The position numbers and the translations under genes were made by a program. Below are positions 9,188 through 17,804 of a DNA stretch of 64,000 nucleotides, piece after piece (the first letter of the stretch is position 1; each line of letters begins with the position of its first letter). The notes beneath the pieces are model-generated. The model saw only the letters and a program-made list of their open reading frames with translations. It did no database searches and had not been told where the DNA came from. Origin of the DNA: Paenibacillus sp. FSL H7-0357 (GTDB taxonomy: Bacteria; Bacillota; Bacilli; Paenibacillales; Paenibacillaceae); NCBI RefSeq assembly GCF_000758525.1, contig NZ_CP009241.1:2728001-2792000 (forward strand), given 5' to 3'.

Positions 9188-10168
9188 TTACGAGCTAATA
9201 CCGGAGTCCCAGATCGGTTCGGCGAACTGATTCTTGAGATTGCTGCTGCAATCCTTGCCGGTATCATAAGACCGGTTGCCGAGAACCCGCTTGAACTGTT
9301 CCAGCGCGCGGGCTGCTTCTGCGGGCACCTTGCTGTTCAGCCAATCGGCCAAGGCCTGCAGTACACTCCGCCCTTCCGCCAGCGCCTGTTCCCAGAGCTC
9401 CCAGACACTTTCCGTCCGGACCTCGGAGTACAGCGCGGAATGCCGCCATTCGGCATGCTTTTCGTTTAAATAATCCAACTGCTCGTCTCTTGGGGAAAGC
9501 GGCTGGTAGAAATGGTGGCGCGCTTTTCCCCTTAGCAGCGACTTCTTCCAGCCTTTGGGATCATATAAGCATTTATGGGCCAGAACCATATCCAGGTACG
9601 CCTCCTGCCAGATCTCATCCGGGAGGCCCTTTGTTTCGGGATACCAGGCCGCTGCGGTTTCATGAAGGAGAGTGTGAACGGTATGGGGGAGCCGCGAGCC
9701 GACGTGAATTTTTTTCCAAGCTGCAATCCGCCAGGTATCGATTTGCTTCAGCCGTTGCATAAACACGGTATCGAGGACGATCTCAAACCGCTGATGGTTG
9801 CGGTGCTTGTAGCCCGCTTTCCAGTTAATGTAGGGATGAAGATTGCGGTCCAGCAGATGATGCGTCAGAAATCCAAGGAAGTATTGCTGTGTTTCTGCAA
9901 GGTCAGGAGGAGGGAGGCTGCGGATTTTTTGCCAGAGCTCCAGCAGCACCGGACCGCAGTGTACAGAGTGCATAAGGTCGCCCAGCCGGAGGGCACCGGT
10001 ATCTTTTTTCCACGGCAGAAAGCTGTGGTATAGAAGTAAATCAGGTCCTTGGCAGCCAAGCTGGTACAATTCAGGCCGCTCCTTCAGCCCGCCCAGAAAA
10101 GGAAACTGATCCGCAAATTGTTCCGCCAGCACCTGCCCATACTCTAAATGCATCCAAATATTAGGCAT
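9188..10168 (-). CDS. Zinc-dependent phospholipase C-like protein
   Basis: This is a 326-aa predicted hydrolase of the zinc-dependent phospholipase C family. I choose the ATG at 10168 (MPNIWMHLEYG), preceded by AGGGGTGG. The frame opens 11 residues earlier without a ribosome site. The family's metal-binding histidines and aspartates are visible in order: NIWMH, GPDLLLYH, HSVHCG, FLGFLTHHLLDRNLHPYINW. The HH..D...HP segment is typical of the family. There is no signal peptide, so it is probably cytoplasmic. The natural substrate is unknown for these Bacillota proteins. It is monocistronic and convergent with the SLH protein gene. Confidence 0.85.
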   Translation of the reverse strand: MPNIWMHLEYGQVLAEQFADQFPFLGGLKERPELYQLGCQGPDLLLYHSFLPWKKDTGALRLGDLMHSVHCGPVLLELWQKIRSLPPPDLAETQQYFLGFLTHHLLDRNLHPYINWKAGYKHRNHQRFEIVLDTVFMQRLKQIDTWRIAAWKKIHVGSRLPHTVHTLLHETAAAWYPETKGLPDEIWQEAYLDMVLAHKCLYDPKGWKKSLLRGKARHHFYQPLSPRDEQLDYLNEKHAEWRHSALYSEVRTESVWELWEQALAEGRSVLQALADWLNSKVPAEAARALEQFKRVLGNRSYDTGKDCSSNLKNQFAEPIWDSGISS

Positions 10169-10405
10169 CGCTCCACCCCTTTTACGCTTAGATAGCTCCA
10201 TCTTAAACTCTTCATGTTAACAGAGATTGCATTCTGCTTCTTTGGATTGTAATCCTTGGGGTATCCTTGGCAGATGTGTTTGAACTTGCGCTTAATTCTA
10301 AGGTACTCTTGTATAGCTCCAATATCAACTCTGCAAAGTGTGGCAATTGTGCAAACGCGCTGGAGTCCGGGGTTCCCGCAACTAGAGGCATCCTCCGGTA
10401 ATTCG

Positions 10406-10414
10406 TGTTATAAT
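10406..10414 (+). promoter_or_regulatory. Extended -10 promoter of the VOC-protein gene
   Basis: TGTTATAAT is a perfect TGn extended -10 element, 43 bp before the chosen ATG. No good -35 lies at the usual distance. Confidence 0.55.
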
Positions 10415-10456
10415 CGAGCGGAATACACTCAAATAATTACCGAGGTGATGAGAAGA

Positions 10457-10864
10457 ATGGGATTTCAGGCAGGCCAGCTTTTTGTTAATTTGCCGGTAGA
10501 CAATCTGCAGAATTCGATTAACTTTTTTACCGCTTTAGGTTTTGAGTTCAACCCGCAGTATACTGATGAGAACGCAACCTGTATGATCATCAACGGCAAC
10601 ACCTTTGCGATGCTGCTGGTCAAGGAGTTTTTCAACACCTTCACCTCCAAAAAGATCATCGACACATCCGGTCAGACAGAAGTAATTCTGGCCATTTCTG
10701 CCTCCAGCAAAACCGAGGTGGACGAGCTGGTGCAGAAGGCGCTGGCCGCAGGCGGGAAGCCTTTTAACAATCCGGTAGATCACGGCTTTATGTACAACTG
10801 GAGCTTCCAGGATATTGACGGGCATCTGTGGGAAGTCATGTATATGGAAGAAAGTGCCCAATAA
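10457..10864 (+). CDS. VOC-superfamily (glyoxalase/bleomycin-resistance fold) protein
   Basis: This is a small 135-aa cytosolic protein. The start at ATG 10457 is set by GAGGTGA at 10443-10449. An upstream extension of the frame has no ribosome site. Two beta-alpha-beta-beta-beta modules are visible: QLFVNLPVDNLQNSINFFTALGFEFN at the start, then GHLWEVMYME near the end, where the terminal Glu is the usual metal ligand position. Members include glyoxalases, dioxygenases and antibiotic-binding proteins. The LFVNLPVxDL form is common in uncharacterised 'glyoxalase/extradiol' proteins. The substrate is unknown. It is transcribed alone and closed by a hairpin at 10897. Confidence 0.87.
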   Translation: MGFQAGQLFVNLPVDNLQNSINFFTALGFEFNPQYTDENATCMIINGNTFAMLLVKEFFNTFTSKKIIDTSGQTEVILAISASSKTEVDELVQKALAAGGKPFNNPVDHGFMYNWSFQDIDGHLWEVMYMEESAQ

Positions 10865-10896
10865 GCGGACGAATCAGAATAAGTAATGGGTCAAGA

Positions 10897-10930
10897 ACAA
10901 GCTTCCGGAGAATTCCGGGGGCTTGTTTTG
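10897..10930 (+). terminator. Intrinsic terminator of the VOC gene
   Basis: ACAAGC-TT-CCGGA ... TCCGG-GG-GCTTGT pairs with a GAAT-type loop and is followed by TTT GC TTTT. The stem has a symmetrical internal bulge. Confidence 0.75.
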
Positions 10931-11361
10931 CTTTTAAAATATAAGAAGTTTGAACAGCAGTACTCGGACCCCAGCGCCCTTATTTTGTCAAAAAAAGCTT
11001 TATTTCTGACGTTGCGGACTCCAGAGAACTTATTCGCCCTAAAAACGCTCCAACTACGATGATTTAGTGTAATAGCGTCATTCCGGTCCGGATGGAAGCT
11101 TTGGCGGCTCTTTGGGAGGAAATAACGTCCATGAGGTCCGTAAGCAGGTTGAAATAGCTGGGAGCATAGCGACCGGACGTTCAGCGGATATGGGGACATG
11201 GGGGGGGGTTGAGCACACAGTGCAGGTTTTGTTAACATTTTCGCAACAGATTCTTTACGATCCGCATACAAAACCTTGGAGAGTATTTAATATCCAGCTC
11301 CTATAATGACCTTATTAGTAAAATATACCTATAGTACGCGTGATACGAAGGGATGATACGC
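10931..11361. other. Gene-free stretch with degenerate inverted arms and a G9 run
   Basis: I find no gene here. About 28-bp arms at 11011-11040 and 11116-11144 are imperfect inverted copies of one another (shared pattern CGGACNTC ... TTATT). A run of nine G lies at 11200-11208. The left edge (TTTAAAATATAAGAA) matches the left flank of the repeat copy at 56011. It looks like decayed intergenic repeat material. A TATAAT at 11302 may be the chemoreceptor promoter's -10. Confidence 0.35.
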
Positions 11362-13179
11362 TTGAAAAGAAGCTTGCTGCACCTATCTATGAAATGGAAG
11401 TTGATTCTGGTATTCTCTGCGATAACTTTCATCTTCCTGGGGGTGGCTCTGTACCAGGGACACAAGATTAATCAGGTGGAGCTCTCTATGGAACGGCAGA
11501 AGACGGAGATGGAAAAAAGAATCACCGTTCAAACGATCACGCAGCTATTGCAGGAATTGGACGGTCTGGAAAGTTCGCTGGCCGGGTCCAGTGATGTGGA
11601 GCTTGCCGCACCTTTTAAGGACAAGCAGCAGCGGCTCACCGATGAGATTGCCAGTATGGATTTTGAACAGGAGACGCCTGCGTACGCAGAGCTGCAGCTG
11701 CTCCGGACCCGGGCCGGAGAATATGCCGGGTTATTCGGGGAACTGGTCAAGACGATGGAGGATGAGAGCCTTGATCCACTGACGGTACTGGAACAAATCG
11801 ACGCCCTGCATATGAAGGCAACGGCTGTAAATCAATCGATGCTGGAGACCAACGGGAAGCTGTATGACGCTGCCGCGGGGAACGCTGAGAGGGCACAGGA
11901 TCATTCTTTTGCACTGCTGGATCAAACAGTATCCATTGTGCTTTATGCCGCAGGTGGAGTTTTCCTGTTCACACTGGTGCTGGCCTGGCTGCTGATCCGC
12001 TCATTCTTGAGACCGGTGCGCAGGCTCCAGGATGCGTTGCGGCAAATTGCCGATGGCGATTTACGGCAGCAGATCAACTCTCCTTATAATGATGAACTGG
12101 GACGTTTGAGCTATCATTTTGACCATATGGTTACCCGGGTCCGGGAGATGCTGCGGCAGACCCTGTCCGTCGCTTCTTCCCTGGCGGATTATTCGCATTC
12201 CTTCCAGCAATCCTCATCCATTACCGCGGATACCAATCAGGATATTGTCAGAACGATACAGGAAATCTCCGTGGGTGCGGATCAGCAAGCCGTTCAGTCC
12301 GAGCAAAGTGCAGTCCTGCTGCAAGAGCTGGAGCGGGAAGTGGATGAGATTACGGATCATACCGGTGCCATGCTCACGACAAGCGAAACGGCCAATCACA
12401 ATACCCGCAGAGGGTCTGAGACGGTTACCGCACTGCAGCAGATTTCCCGGCATTCCCGTGATTCCATCGGCAGGGTGTATCAAGCATTGGAGAAGCTGGT
12501 GGAGCAATCCCAGGATATTACCCGGATCACGAATTCCATTACCGAAATTTCCAAGCAGACAAATATCCTCTCGCTGAATGCTGCGATTGAGGCTGCGCGG
12601 GCCGGAGCTTCCGGCAAGGGGTTTGCCGTTATTGCGGACGAAGTCCGGCATTTATCGGTCCAGACCAAAGATTCCTCTATACATATCAGCGAGATCATTC
12701 ATGAGCTTCAGAACAGTATGACCGACTTTCAGGGCTACATGCTGGAGACGAAAAAAAGCCTCGAGCAGCAGGATCACCAGGTAGCGGAAACCCTTGCATC
12801 TTTCGAGGCGATTGACGGTTCGATTACCGGAATCAGCAGACAAATTGGACAAATTCATCATAAGGTGGAGCTGACCCGGAAGATTAATTCCCGGCTTGCC
12901 GTATCCATTCACTCTGTAGCATCCGTAGCCGAGCAGACAGCTGCGGGCGTTCAGGAGGTCAATGCTTCCAGCACGCAGCAGGACAAGGCGATCCGCGATA
13001 TTGCCCGGCAGGCAGTGGAGATTAACGATATTTCGCAGCGGCTGTTCACGGAAATTAATATTTTCAAAATAGAAGAGGAGACCGGGGACGTTTCGCCATC
13101 CGGTCAGCTGCTGGTATTGGAAGAACACTGGAATGAACTCAACGAACCAACGGAAAAATTACTCGCGATTGCCGAGTGA
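11362..13179 (+). CDS. Methyl-accepting chemotaxis protein (chemoreceptor 2)
   Basis: This is a 605-aa chemoreceptor if it starts at TTG 11362. GAAGGG at 11347-11352 is then spaced 9 bases, whereas ATG 11353 directly touches that ribosome site. It has a first membrane helix ([18 protein letters not shown]), a ~150-residue extracellular helical-bundle sensor (4HB-like rather than Cache), and a second helix ([21 protein letters not shown]). A clear HAMP domain follows ([24 protein letters not shown]), then the signalling coiled coil with tip [35 protein letters not shown]. The 3' end overlaps the convergent epimerase gene by 21 bp. The ligand is unknown. Confidence 0.93.
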   Translation: MKRSLLHLSMKWKLILVFSAITFIFLGVALYQGHKINQVELSMERQKTEMEKRITVQTITQLLQELDGLESSLAGSSDVELAAPFKDKQQRLTDEIASMDFEQETPAYAELQLLRTRAGEYAGLFGELVKTMEDESLDPLTVLEQIDALHMKATAVNQSMLETNGKLYDAAAGNAERAQDHSFALLDQTVSIVLYAAGGVFLFTLVLAWLLIRSFLRPVRRLQDALRQIADGDLRQQINSPYNDELGRLSYHFDHMVTRVREMLRQTLSVASSLADYSHSFQQSSSITADTNQDIVRTIQEISVGADQQAVQSEQSAVLLQELEREVDEITDHTGAMLTTSETANHNTRRGSETVTALQQISRHSRDSIGRVYQALEKLVEQSQDITRITNSITEISKQTNILSLNAAIEAARAGASGKGFAVIADEVRHLSVQTKDSSIHISEIIHELQNSMTDFQGYMLETKKSLEQQDHQVAETLASFEAIDGSITGISRQIGQIHHKVELTRKINSRLAVSIHSVASVAEQTAAGVQEVNASSTQQDKAIRDIARQAVEINDISQRLFTEINIFKIEEETGDVSPSGQLLVLEEHWNELNEPTEKLLAIAE

Positions 13180-14052
13180 AGCATTGAGCTGGGTCACCAG
13201 CTCCGGAAACCAGTCACTGAGTGCAAGGAATGGAAAGCCCGCCGAGCGGGCTTTTGTTGTATCCATATGCCAGGACTCGGTAATGCCGAAGGGAGACATA
13301 TCCTCATCTGCAGTTTCGGCCTCAATCACCGCCTGCTTACCCGTGGCTGCTTCAATGATGGAGAGGATCTTCCCAATGGTAAGAGTCCCGTCCGAGCATG
13401 CATTTACCGGTCCGGTCAGTTGGGAGAAGCCAAGCCAATACAAGAAGTCCGCCGCCTCATCCGAACGGATGAAGGAGATGGCAGCCTGGGTGTTCGGGAT
13501 GCCGATCGGCCGGCCTTCGCGGACATGCTCGATGTGAAAAAGCAGCCTCCGCGTATAATCATCCGTTCCCAGCACCATGGGTATGCGCACGGTAGCCACG
13601 GGGAATGCGTCCTGCTTCAGCAGAACCGTTTCGGCCAGTCTTTTGCCCTCCTGATAGTTGAAGTCCTCCTTCGCACCTAATCGCAAGGGGTATACTTCAG
13701 GGTCGAAGTCAGCTTCGGTCAAAGCTTCCGGCCTTGGATCATAAACCGACAAGCTTGAAGTGAGGATGTACCGTTTAGCGGTGCCGGCAAAAATACGGCC
13801 TGCAGCATCAGCCTCATCCGGTGAAAAGCAGATATTGTCATAGACCACATCCCAAGGGGTATCCCCGACGGCTTCGGCAAGCGCTTTGGCGTCCGTACGG
13901 TCCACATTCAGCCTGGAGACCTGTTCCCCGAAGCTGTCTTCCGCCCGGCCTCTGGTCAGAATCGTTACCTTGCTGTCTCCCTCACGGAGCAGCCGTTCCA
14001 CCAGCCGTTTGCCAAAAAATCGGGTTCCCCCAAGCACAAGTATGTTCCTCAT
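13159..14052 (-). CDS. NAD-dependent epimerase/dehydratase (extended SDR-like)
   Basis: This 297-aa Rossmann-fold protein begins [22 protein letters not shown], where GGTRFFG is the dinucleotide-binding glycine motif. Later motifs are [20 protein letters not shown] and a YQEGKRLAE segment in which Tyr-x3-Lys is the catalytic pair of SDR enzymes. The nucleotide-sugar substrate is not identifiable. The gene lies 51 bp downstream of the ECF sigma gene on the same strand, so the two are probably co-transcribed. Its last 21 bp overlap the convergent chemoreceptor gene. Confidence 0.87.
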   Translation of the reverse strand: MRNILVLGGTRFFGKRLVERLLREGDSKVTILTRGRAEDSFGEQVSRLNVDRTDAKALAEAVGDTPWDVVYDNICFSPDEADAAGRIFAGTAKRYILTSSLSVYDPRPEALTEADFDPEVYPLRLGAKEDFNYQEGKRLAETVLLKQDAFPVATVRIPMVLGTDDYTRRLLFHIEHVREGRPIGIPNTQAAISFIRSDEAADFLYWLGFSQLTGPVNACSDGTLTIGKILSIIEAATGKQAVIEAETADEDMSPFGITESWHMDTTKARSAGFPFLALSDWFPELVTQLNASLGNRE

Positions 14053-14103
14053 TCAATACACTCCTTTATAAATTGAAATAGCTGACCCACCTGAAGCCTT
14101 GGG

Positions 14104-14850
14104 TTAGGCGGCCATCCGCAGCCCGGCATGAGTGCTGCTGCTGCGGCCAGCGGTTGAACGGCTGCTGCTGGCAAAGTGCAGCGCCTGCACGGTACCTGTG
14201 CTTACAGCCATCGTAAGTTCCGCTGAATGTTCCTGGCGGAGAAGCTCCAGCATGACAGGGATTTGACCCTGCTCATAAGCATCGGCCAGCGCCGACAAGA
14301 GTTGCCGGTAATCGGCATCCAGCGGAACCGCAGGCCCGCCGTCCGCCGACAGATCCTCTCTAACGGCTGCGAGTGCCTGCCGTGCCCGGTGCAGCGCCGA
14401 TTTCACCGCGCCTTCGGTTGTTTCCAGTTGTTCCGCCGTTTCACCCGCAGAATAGCCCAGCACATCCCGCATCAGAAAGGCCGTCCGCTGCAGCGGAGAC
14501 TGGTGTTTCATTAGGGCCTGAAAGGCCACTTCAATTTCGGAGATCGTTCCGCCCGTTAACGGCTCTGCCTGTGAATGCCCGCGCTCCAGAGCGCGGCTCA
14601 GGGAAGCCCGTCGCCGTGCAGCATCAATCCATGTATTTTTGGCGATCCGCAGCAGCAGGGCTTCTGGATTCGGATTGGCCGGAAATTTGCCGTATCCCAG
14701 CGCCTTGGCCCAGGTCTCTTGAGCCAAATCCTCGGCTTCAATGCTGGACCGGGTAAGTGTCAGGCAATAGCGGTTCAGGACTGCTCCAAGCGACTGCAGA
14801 CTTTTCTCACCGGTATGGTTAACGGTATTGTACTCTTCAAGGGTCATCAC
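14104..14850 (-). CDS. ECF-family RNA polymerase sigma factor
   Basis: This is a 248-aa extracytoplasmic-function sigma factor. AAGGAG lies 10-13 bases before either GTG 14850 or ATG 14847. Region 2 is LTRSSIEAEDLAQETWAKALGY...LLRIAKNTWIDAARRR. Region 4 is LQRTAFLMRDVLGYSAGETAEQLETTEGAVKSALHRARQAL. A C-terminal extension of ~75 residues (LLSALADAYEQGQIPVMLELLRQ ...) resembles the start of the SnoaL-like extension of ECF41/ECF56-type factors, but it is short and ends in low-complexity Ser/Arg sequence. No anti-sigma gene is adjacent. The epimerase follows in the same direction. The gene is divergent from clpP. Confidence 0.88.
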   Translation of the reverse strand: MMTLEEYNTVNHTGEKSLQSLGAVLNRYCLTLTRSSIEAEDLAQETWAKALGYGKFPANPNPEALLLRIAKNTWIDAARRRASLSRALERGHSQAEPLTGGTISEIEVAFQALMKHQSPLQRTAFLMRDVLGYSAGETAEQLETTEGAVKSALHRARQALAAVREDLSADGGPAVPLDADYRQLLSALADAYEQGQIPVMLELLRQEHSAELTMAVSTGTVQALHFASSSRSTAGRSSSTHAGLRMAA

Positions 14851-15033
14851 GCTTACGCATCTCCTTCTGGCTATCCCATTTAATTTGTTCCCTCTATTAT
14901 ATAAACGAATAGCTCATCATAAAAGATACGCATCATCCGTAAATTTAAAAATTCTGTATGTGCCGTATCCTTTGCCCGCCATGATCCGTTTACAGGGTAT
15001 AAAGTTAAGGCACATTACAGGAGGTATATAAGA

Positions 15034-15615
15034 ATGAGTATTATTCCCTATGTGATTGAACAAACGAGCAGGGGCGAGCGCTCTTACGACATTTATTCCC
15101 GGCTGCTGAAAGACCGGATTGTATTCGTGGGTGCGGCCATTGACGATCAGCTGGCTAACAGCATCATTGCCCAGCTGTTGTTTCTGGCGGCGGATGAGCC
15201 GGATAAGGATATTCAGATGTTCATTAACAGCCCGGGCGGCTCAACTACCGCAGGGTTCGGAATTTATGATACGATGCAGGTAATCAAACCGCAGATAAAT
15301 ACAATCTGTACCGGTTTTGCGGCTTCTTTCGCTTCGCTGCTGCTGCTCTCCGGGGCTACAGGCAAACGGTTCGCCCTGCCGAACAGCGAGATTATGATCC
15401 ACCAGCCGCATGGCGGTGCACAAGGGCAGGCAAGTGATATCGCAATCAGTGCCAAGCGTATTCTGCAGATCCGGGAGAAGGTTGTGCGGATCACTGCGGA
15501 GCGCACCGGACAACCGGTGGAGAAGGTCGAAAAGGATATGGACCGGGATTATTTCCTGTCGTCCGAAGAGGCGCTGGAATACGGGATTATTGACAAAATC
15601 ATTACCAAACTTTAA
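15034..15615 (+). CDS. clpP: ATP-dependent Clp protease proteolytic subunit (second-type ClpP)
   Basis: This 193-aa ClpP peptidase has an AGGAGG ribosome site at 15019. The catalytic triad is in place: Ser in [14 protein letters not shown] (the AAS serine), His in IMIHQPHGG and Asp in [10 protein letters not shown]. The tetradecamer handle segment ([22 protein letters not shown]) is also present. The active-site stretch [13 protein letters not shown] replaces the usual QAASMGAFLL, so this is probably a second ClpP rather than the housekeeping one. It is followed after 19 bp by a small Sm-like gene, likely in the same transcript. Confidence 0.93.
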   Translation: MSIIPYVIEQTSRGERSYDIYSRLLKDRIVFVGAAIDDQLANSIIAQLLFLAADEPDKDIQMFINSPGGSTTAGFGIYDTMQVIKPQINTICTGFAASFASLLLLSGATGKRFALPNSEIMIHQPHGGAQGQASDIAISAKRILQIREKVVRITAERTGQPVEKVEKDMDRDYFLSSEEALEYGIIDKIITKL

Positions 15616-15634
15616 GCGAATGGAGCGGATGGGT

Positions 15635-15841
15635 ATGCTGGCAGCATTGCAAGGGCAAGAGGTCACCGTTAATTTTCTGGATGGTTCCAGTGTCAGAGGC
15701 GGTGTTCTGGAAGAGATCGACGAGCGGTTCGTGAAATACCGTACGGAATATCAGGTACTGTACATTCCGATCAGCTCTATCCGTGCCGTAGCCGTGGAAA
15801 CGAAGGAGCGGGAGCGTCCCCGCGTCGGATTCGGGCAGTAA
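15635..15841 (+). CDS. Small Sm-like / YuzF-type protein downstream of clpP
   Basis: This 68-aa protein starts at ATG 15635, with GGAG at 15622-15625. In-frame ATGs at 15620 and 15629 are alternatives. The sequence (ALQGQEVTVNFLDGSSVRGG, VLEEIDERFVKYRTEYQVLY, IPISSIRAV) follows the five-strand pattern of small Sm/Lsm-like barrels, close to what I recall of the DUF2642 (YuzF-like) group. The assignment is by pattern and the function is unknown. It follows clpP by 19 bp and ends at a strong terminator, so the two form one transcription unit. Confidence 0.7.
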   Translation: MLAALQGQEVTVNFLDGSSVRGGVLEEIDERFVKYRTEYQVLYIPISSIRAVAVETKERERPRVGFGQ

Positions 15842-15869
15842 GACCGTAATGTTCCGCTGTAACTGGAAG

Positions 15870-15908
15870 ATCCCCGAAGCCCCTAACAAGGGGTTCGGGG
15901 ATTTTTTT
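15870..15908 (+). terminator. Intrinsic terminator of the clpP unit
   Basis: ATCCCCGAAGCCCC TAACA GGGG TTCGGGGAT forms a long stem, followed by seven T. Confidence 0.93.
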
Positions 15909-15938
15909 GCATCTAATGAAGTATTCTCGTCATTGCCA

Positions 15939-15955
15939 TTGAGAACGATTATCAA
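15939..15955 (+). promoter_or_regulatory. Fur-box-like operator of the siderophore regulator gene
   Basis: TTGAGAACGATTATCAA is a 17-bp imperfect palindrome of the 7-1-7 Fur type, 59 bp before the AraC-family start. It predicts iron repression of the regulator. Confidence 0.65.
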
Positions 15956-16013
15956 TTATACTTGTTTGTAATAAAGTAATATAAAAGTTCTGTAATGGTG
16001 GTGTTATATAACA

Positions 16014-17681
16014 ATGGACCTAAAAGTAATGGAACCAGAAGTAACTTCTCCCGCTGAAAAGGATGCTGAGACTCTGCCGGACTGGGATCAGTTGTCCTTC
16101 AGACTGTTGTCGGTTCAGGCACTGAGGGGAGACGGGGAGGTTCGGCTGCCCCAGCAGCTGAATTTCTGCTATGCGCTGATTCTGGTGGCAGGCGGAGCAG
16201 TCCGGATTCATGTGGATCACCGCCAGGTGGAGCTGTCCGCAGGTTCAGTCTGTCTATGCCTGCCGGAGCAAACGATCGGAACGGCCAAACCGGCCGCCAG
16301 CCTGGATATGCATATTTTTTATTTTGAAGTCTATCATTACGGTAAACCGGAGAACGTTCGTGACCATGCAATCCATGACGCACTTCTGTTTCCGCCGGAT
16401 ACCATACTGCCGCACTTTCCAGCTAAGCAAATCTCTTCCGTCTGCAGTGAAGTTTTTCGGATATCCGGGGCTGGACAACAGAACATCAGCTTTCGCGCGC
16501 AAATAGATTTTCAGGAGCTGCTGTATGTGATTCGTATGAGCTGCCGGCAGAAGCCCAGAGATACGGGAAGGGCGCTGGAGCAGGCCAAGCAGTACATAGA
16601 GGATCACTTCACGGAGCCGCTGACGACTCAGGAGCTGGCGCAAGCCGCCGAGCTCAGCCCTAAGTATTTTGTGGACCTGTTTAAGCGGAAATACGGCAAA
16701 AGTGCAGTGGAATACGCCGCCGAACTGCGGCTGCAGCAGGCGAAACGACTGATGGCGGAGAGTGGACTGAAGCTGCGGGATATCGCCCACCGGGTGGGGT
16801 ATGCCGATGAGTTCTATTTCAGCCGGAAATTCAAAAAGATGATCGGTGTGCCGCCTGCAGTCTATATGAAAAGCCGTCACCGGAAGCTGGTTGCTTATAC
16901 TCCGGCGGTGCTGGGACAATTGCTGCCGCTGAACCTGACACCCTACGCGGCGGCACTGCATCCGAAATGGACGGAATATTATTATCTGAACTACCGCGGG
17001 GATATTCCCGTGCATATCAGCGCGTACCGCAACAACCAGGAATGGCAGGCTAACATTGATCTGCTGAGCCAGTATCCGGCTGACCTGATCATCGCCCGGG
17101 ATGAGCTGAAGGAGCAGGAGAAAACCGCGCTGGAGAAGATAGCTCCAGTCTATTATAGTCATGGCGGCAGCTGTGATTGGCGTGGACAGTTTCAGGAACT
17201 GGCACAGGTTCTGGGCGAGAGCTGGCAAGGGGAGCAGTGGCTGTCAGCGTATGACCGTGAGGTGCGCAGCGCCAAAGAGCTTCTGCACAAAGCGATGGGT
17301 GATGAATCTGTTGCTGTGATCCGGATGCTTGGCAGCAAGCTGTATTTGTACTGCAATCACGGCATACTGGACATGCTCTACCGGGAGCTGGACTTAAAGC
17401 CGGCCTTTAAGTCCGGCGAAGGTATTTATAACGTGCCGGTTACACTAGAAGAGCTTGCGGCTCTGCCGGCAGATCATTTGTTCATGCTGATCCGCAGAGA
17501 GAACGATACGCTGGGCGAGTGGCAGAAGCTGCAGAATCATCCGTTATGGCTGAAGCTTTCTGCGGTTCAGAGACACCGGGTGCATCATATGAGCTCCGAT
17601 CCCTGGCGTGAGCATTCCGCTTATGCGCAGCTGCGGATGCTCCGGCAGACGCTGCAGCTGCTTGCAGCCAATCGTCCATAA
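16014..17681 (+). CDS. AraC-family regulator fused to a siderophore-binding domain (Btr-like)
   Basis: This 555-aa transcription activator has three parts. The N-terminus is a cupin-like sensor (residues ~30-130, AGGAVRIHVDHRQVELSAGSV). Residues ~185-285 are an AraC double helix-turn-helix (LTTQELAQAAELSPKYFVDLFKRKYGKSAVEY ... RDIAHRVGYADEFYFSRKFKKMIGVPPAVY). Residues ~295-555 form a FeuA/TroA-like periplasmic-binding domain (NIDLLSQYPADLIIARDELKEQEKTALEKIAPV). This is the architecture of B. subtilis Btr, which binds Fe-bacillibactin and activates feuABC-ybbA, and the same genes follow here. A Fur box lies upstream. The ribosome site is weak (GGTGGTG). Confidence 0.9.
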   Translation: MDLKVMEPEVTSPAEKDAETLPDWDQLSFRLLSVQALRGDGEVRLPQQLNFCYALILVAGGAVRIHVDHRQVELSAGSVCLCLPEQTIGTAKPAASLDMHIFYFEVYHYGKPENVRDHAIHDALLFPPDTILPHFPAKQISSVCSEVFRISGAGQQNISFRAQIDFQELLYVIRMSCRQKPRDTGRALEQAKQYIEDHFTEPLTTQELAQAAELSPKYFVDLFKRKYGKSAVEYAAELRLQQAKRLMAESGLKLRDIAHRVGYADEFYFSRKFKKMIGVPPAVYMKSRHRKLVAYTPAVLGQLLPLNLTPYAAALHPKWTEYYYLNYRGDIPVHISAYRNNQEWQANIDLLSQYPADLIIARDELKEQEKTALEKIAPVYYSHGGSCDWRGQFQELAQVLGESWQGEQWLSAYDREVRSAKELLHKAMGDESVAVIRMLGSKLYLYCNHGILDMLYRELDLKPAFKSGEGIYNVPVTLEELAALPADHLFMLIRRENDTLGEWQKLQNHPLWLKLSAVQRHRVHHMSSDPWREHSAYAQLRMLRQTLQLLAANRP

Positions 17682-17730
17682 ATGTTCCGCCTTTTGTCCA
17701 TGGTACGGCAGCAGACCCTTCGTTATAATC

Positions 17731-17749
17731 GAAAATGATAATCATTATC
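17731..17749 (+). promoter_or_regulatory. Fur box of the siderophore uptake operon
   Basis: GAAAATGATAATCATTATC matches the classical 19-bp Fur consensus GATAATGATAATCATTATC at 18 of 19 positions. It lies 56 bp upstream of the binding-protein start. Confidence 0.9.
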
Positions 17750-17804
17750 ACTTGTTGTGATATAGATTGGACATTTTACAGAGTGGAAGGGGATTTATAG
17801 AAAG

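Noticed and set aside
15410..15841. 143-codon ORF overlapping the end of clpP
   Set aside because: Only its last ~68 codons are real (the Sm-like gene from 15635). The rest is clpP read in another frame.
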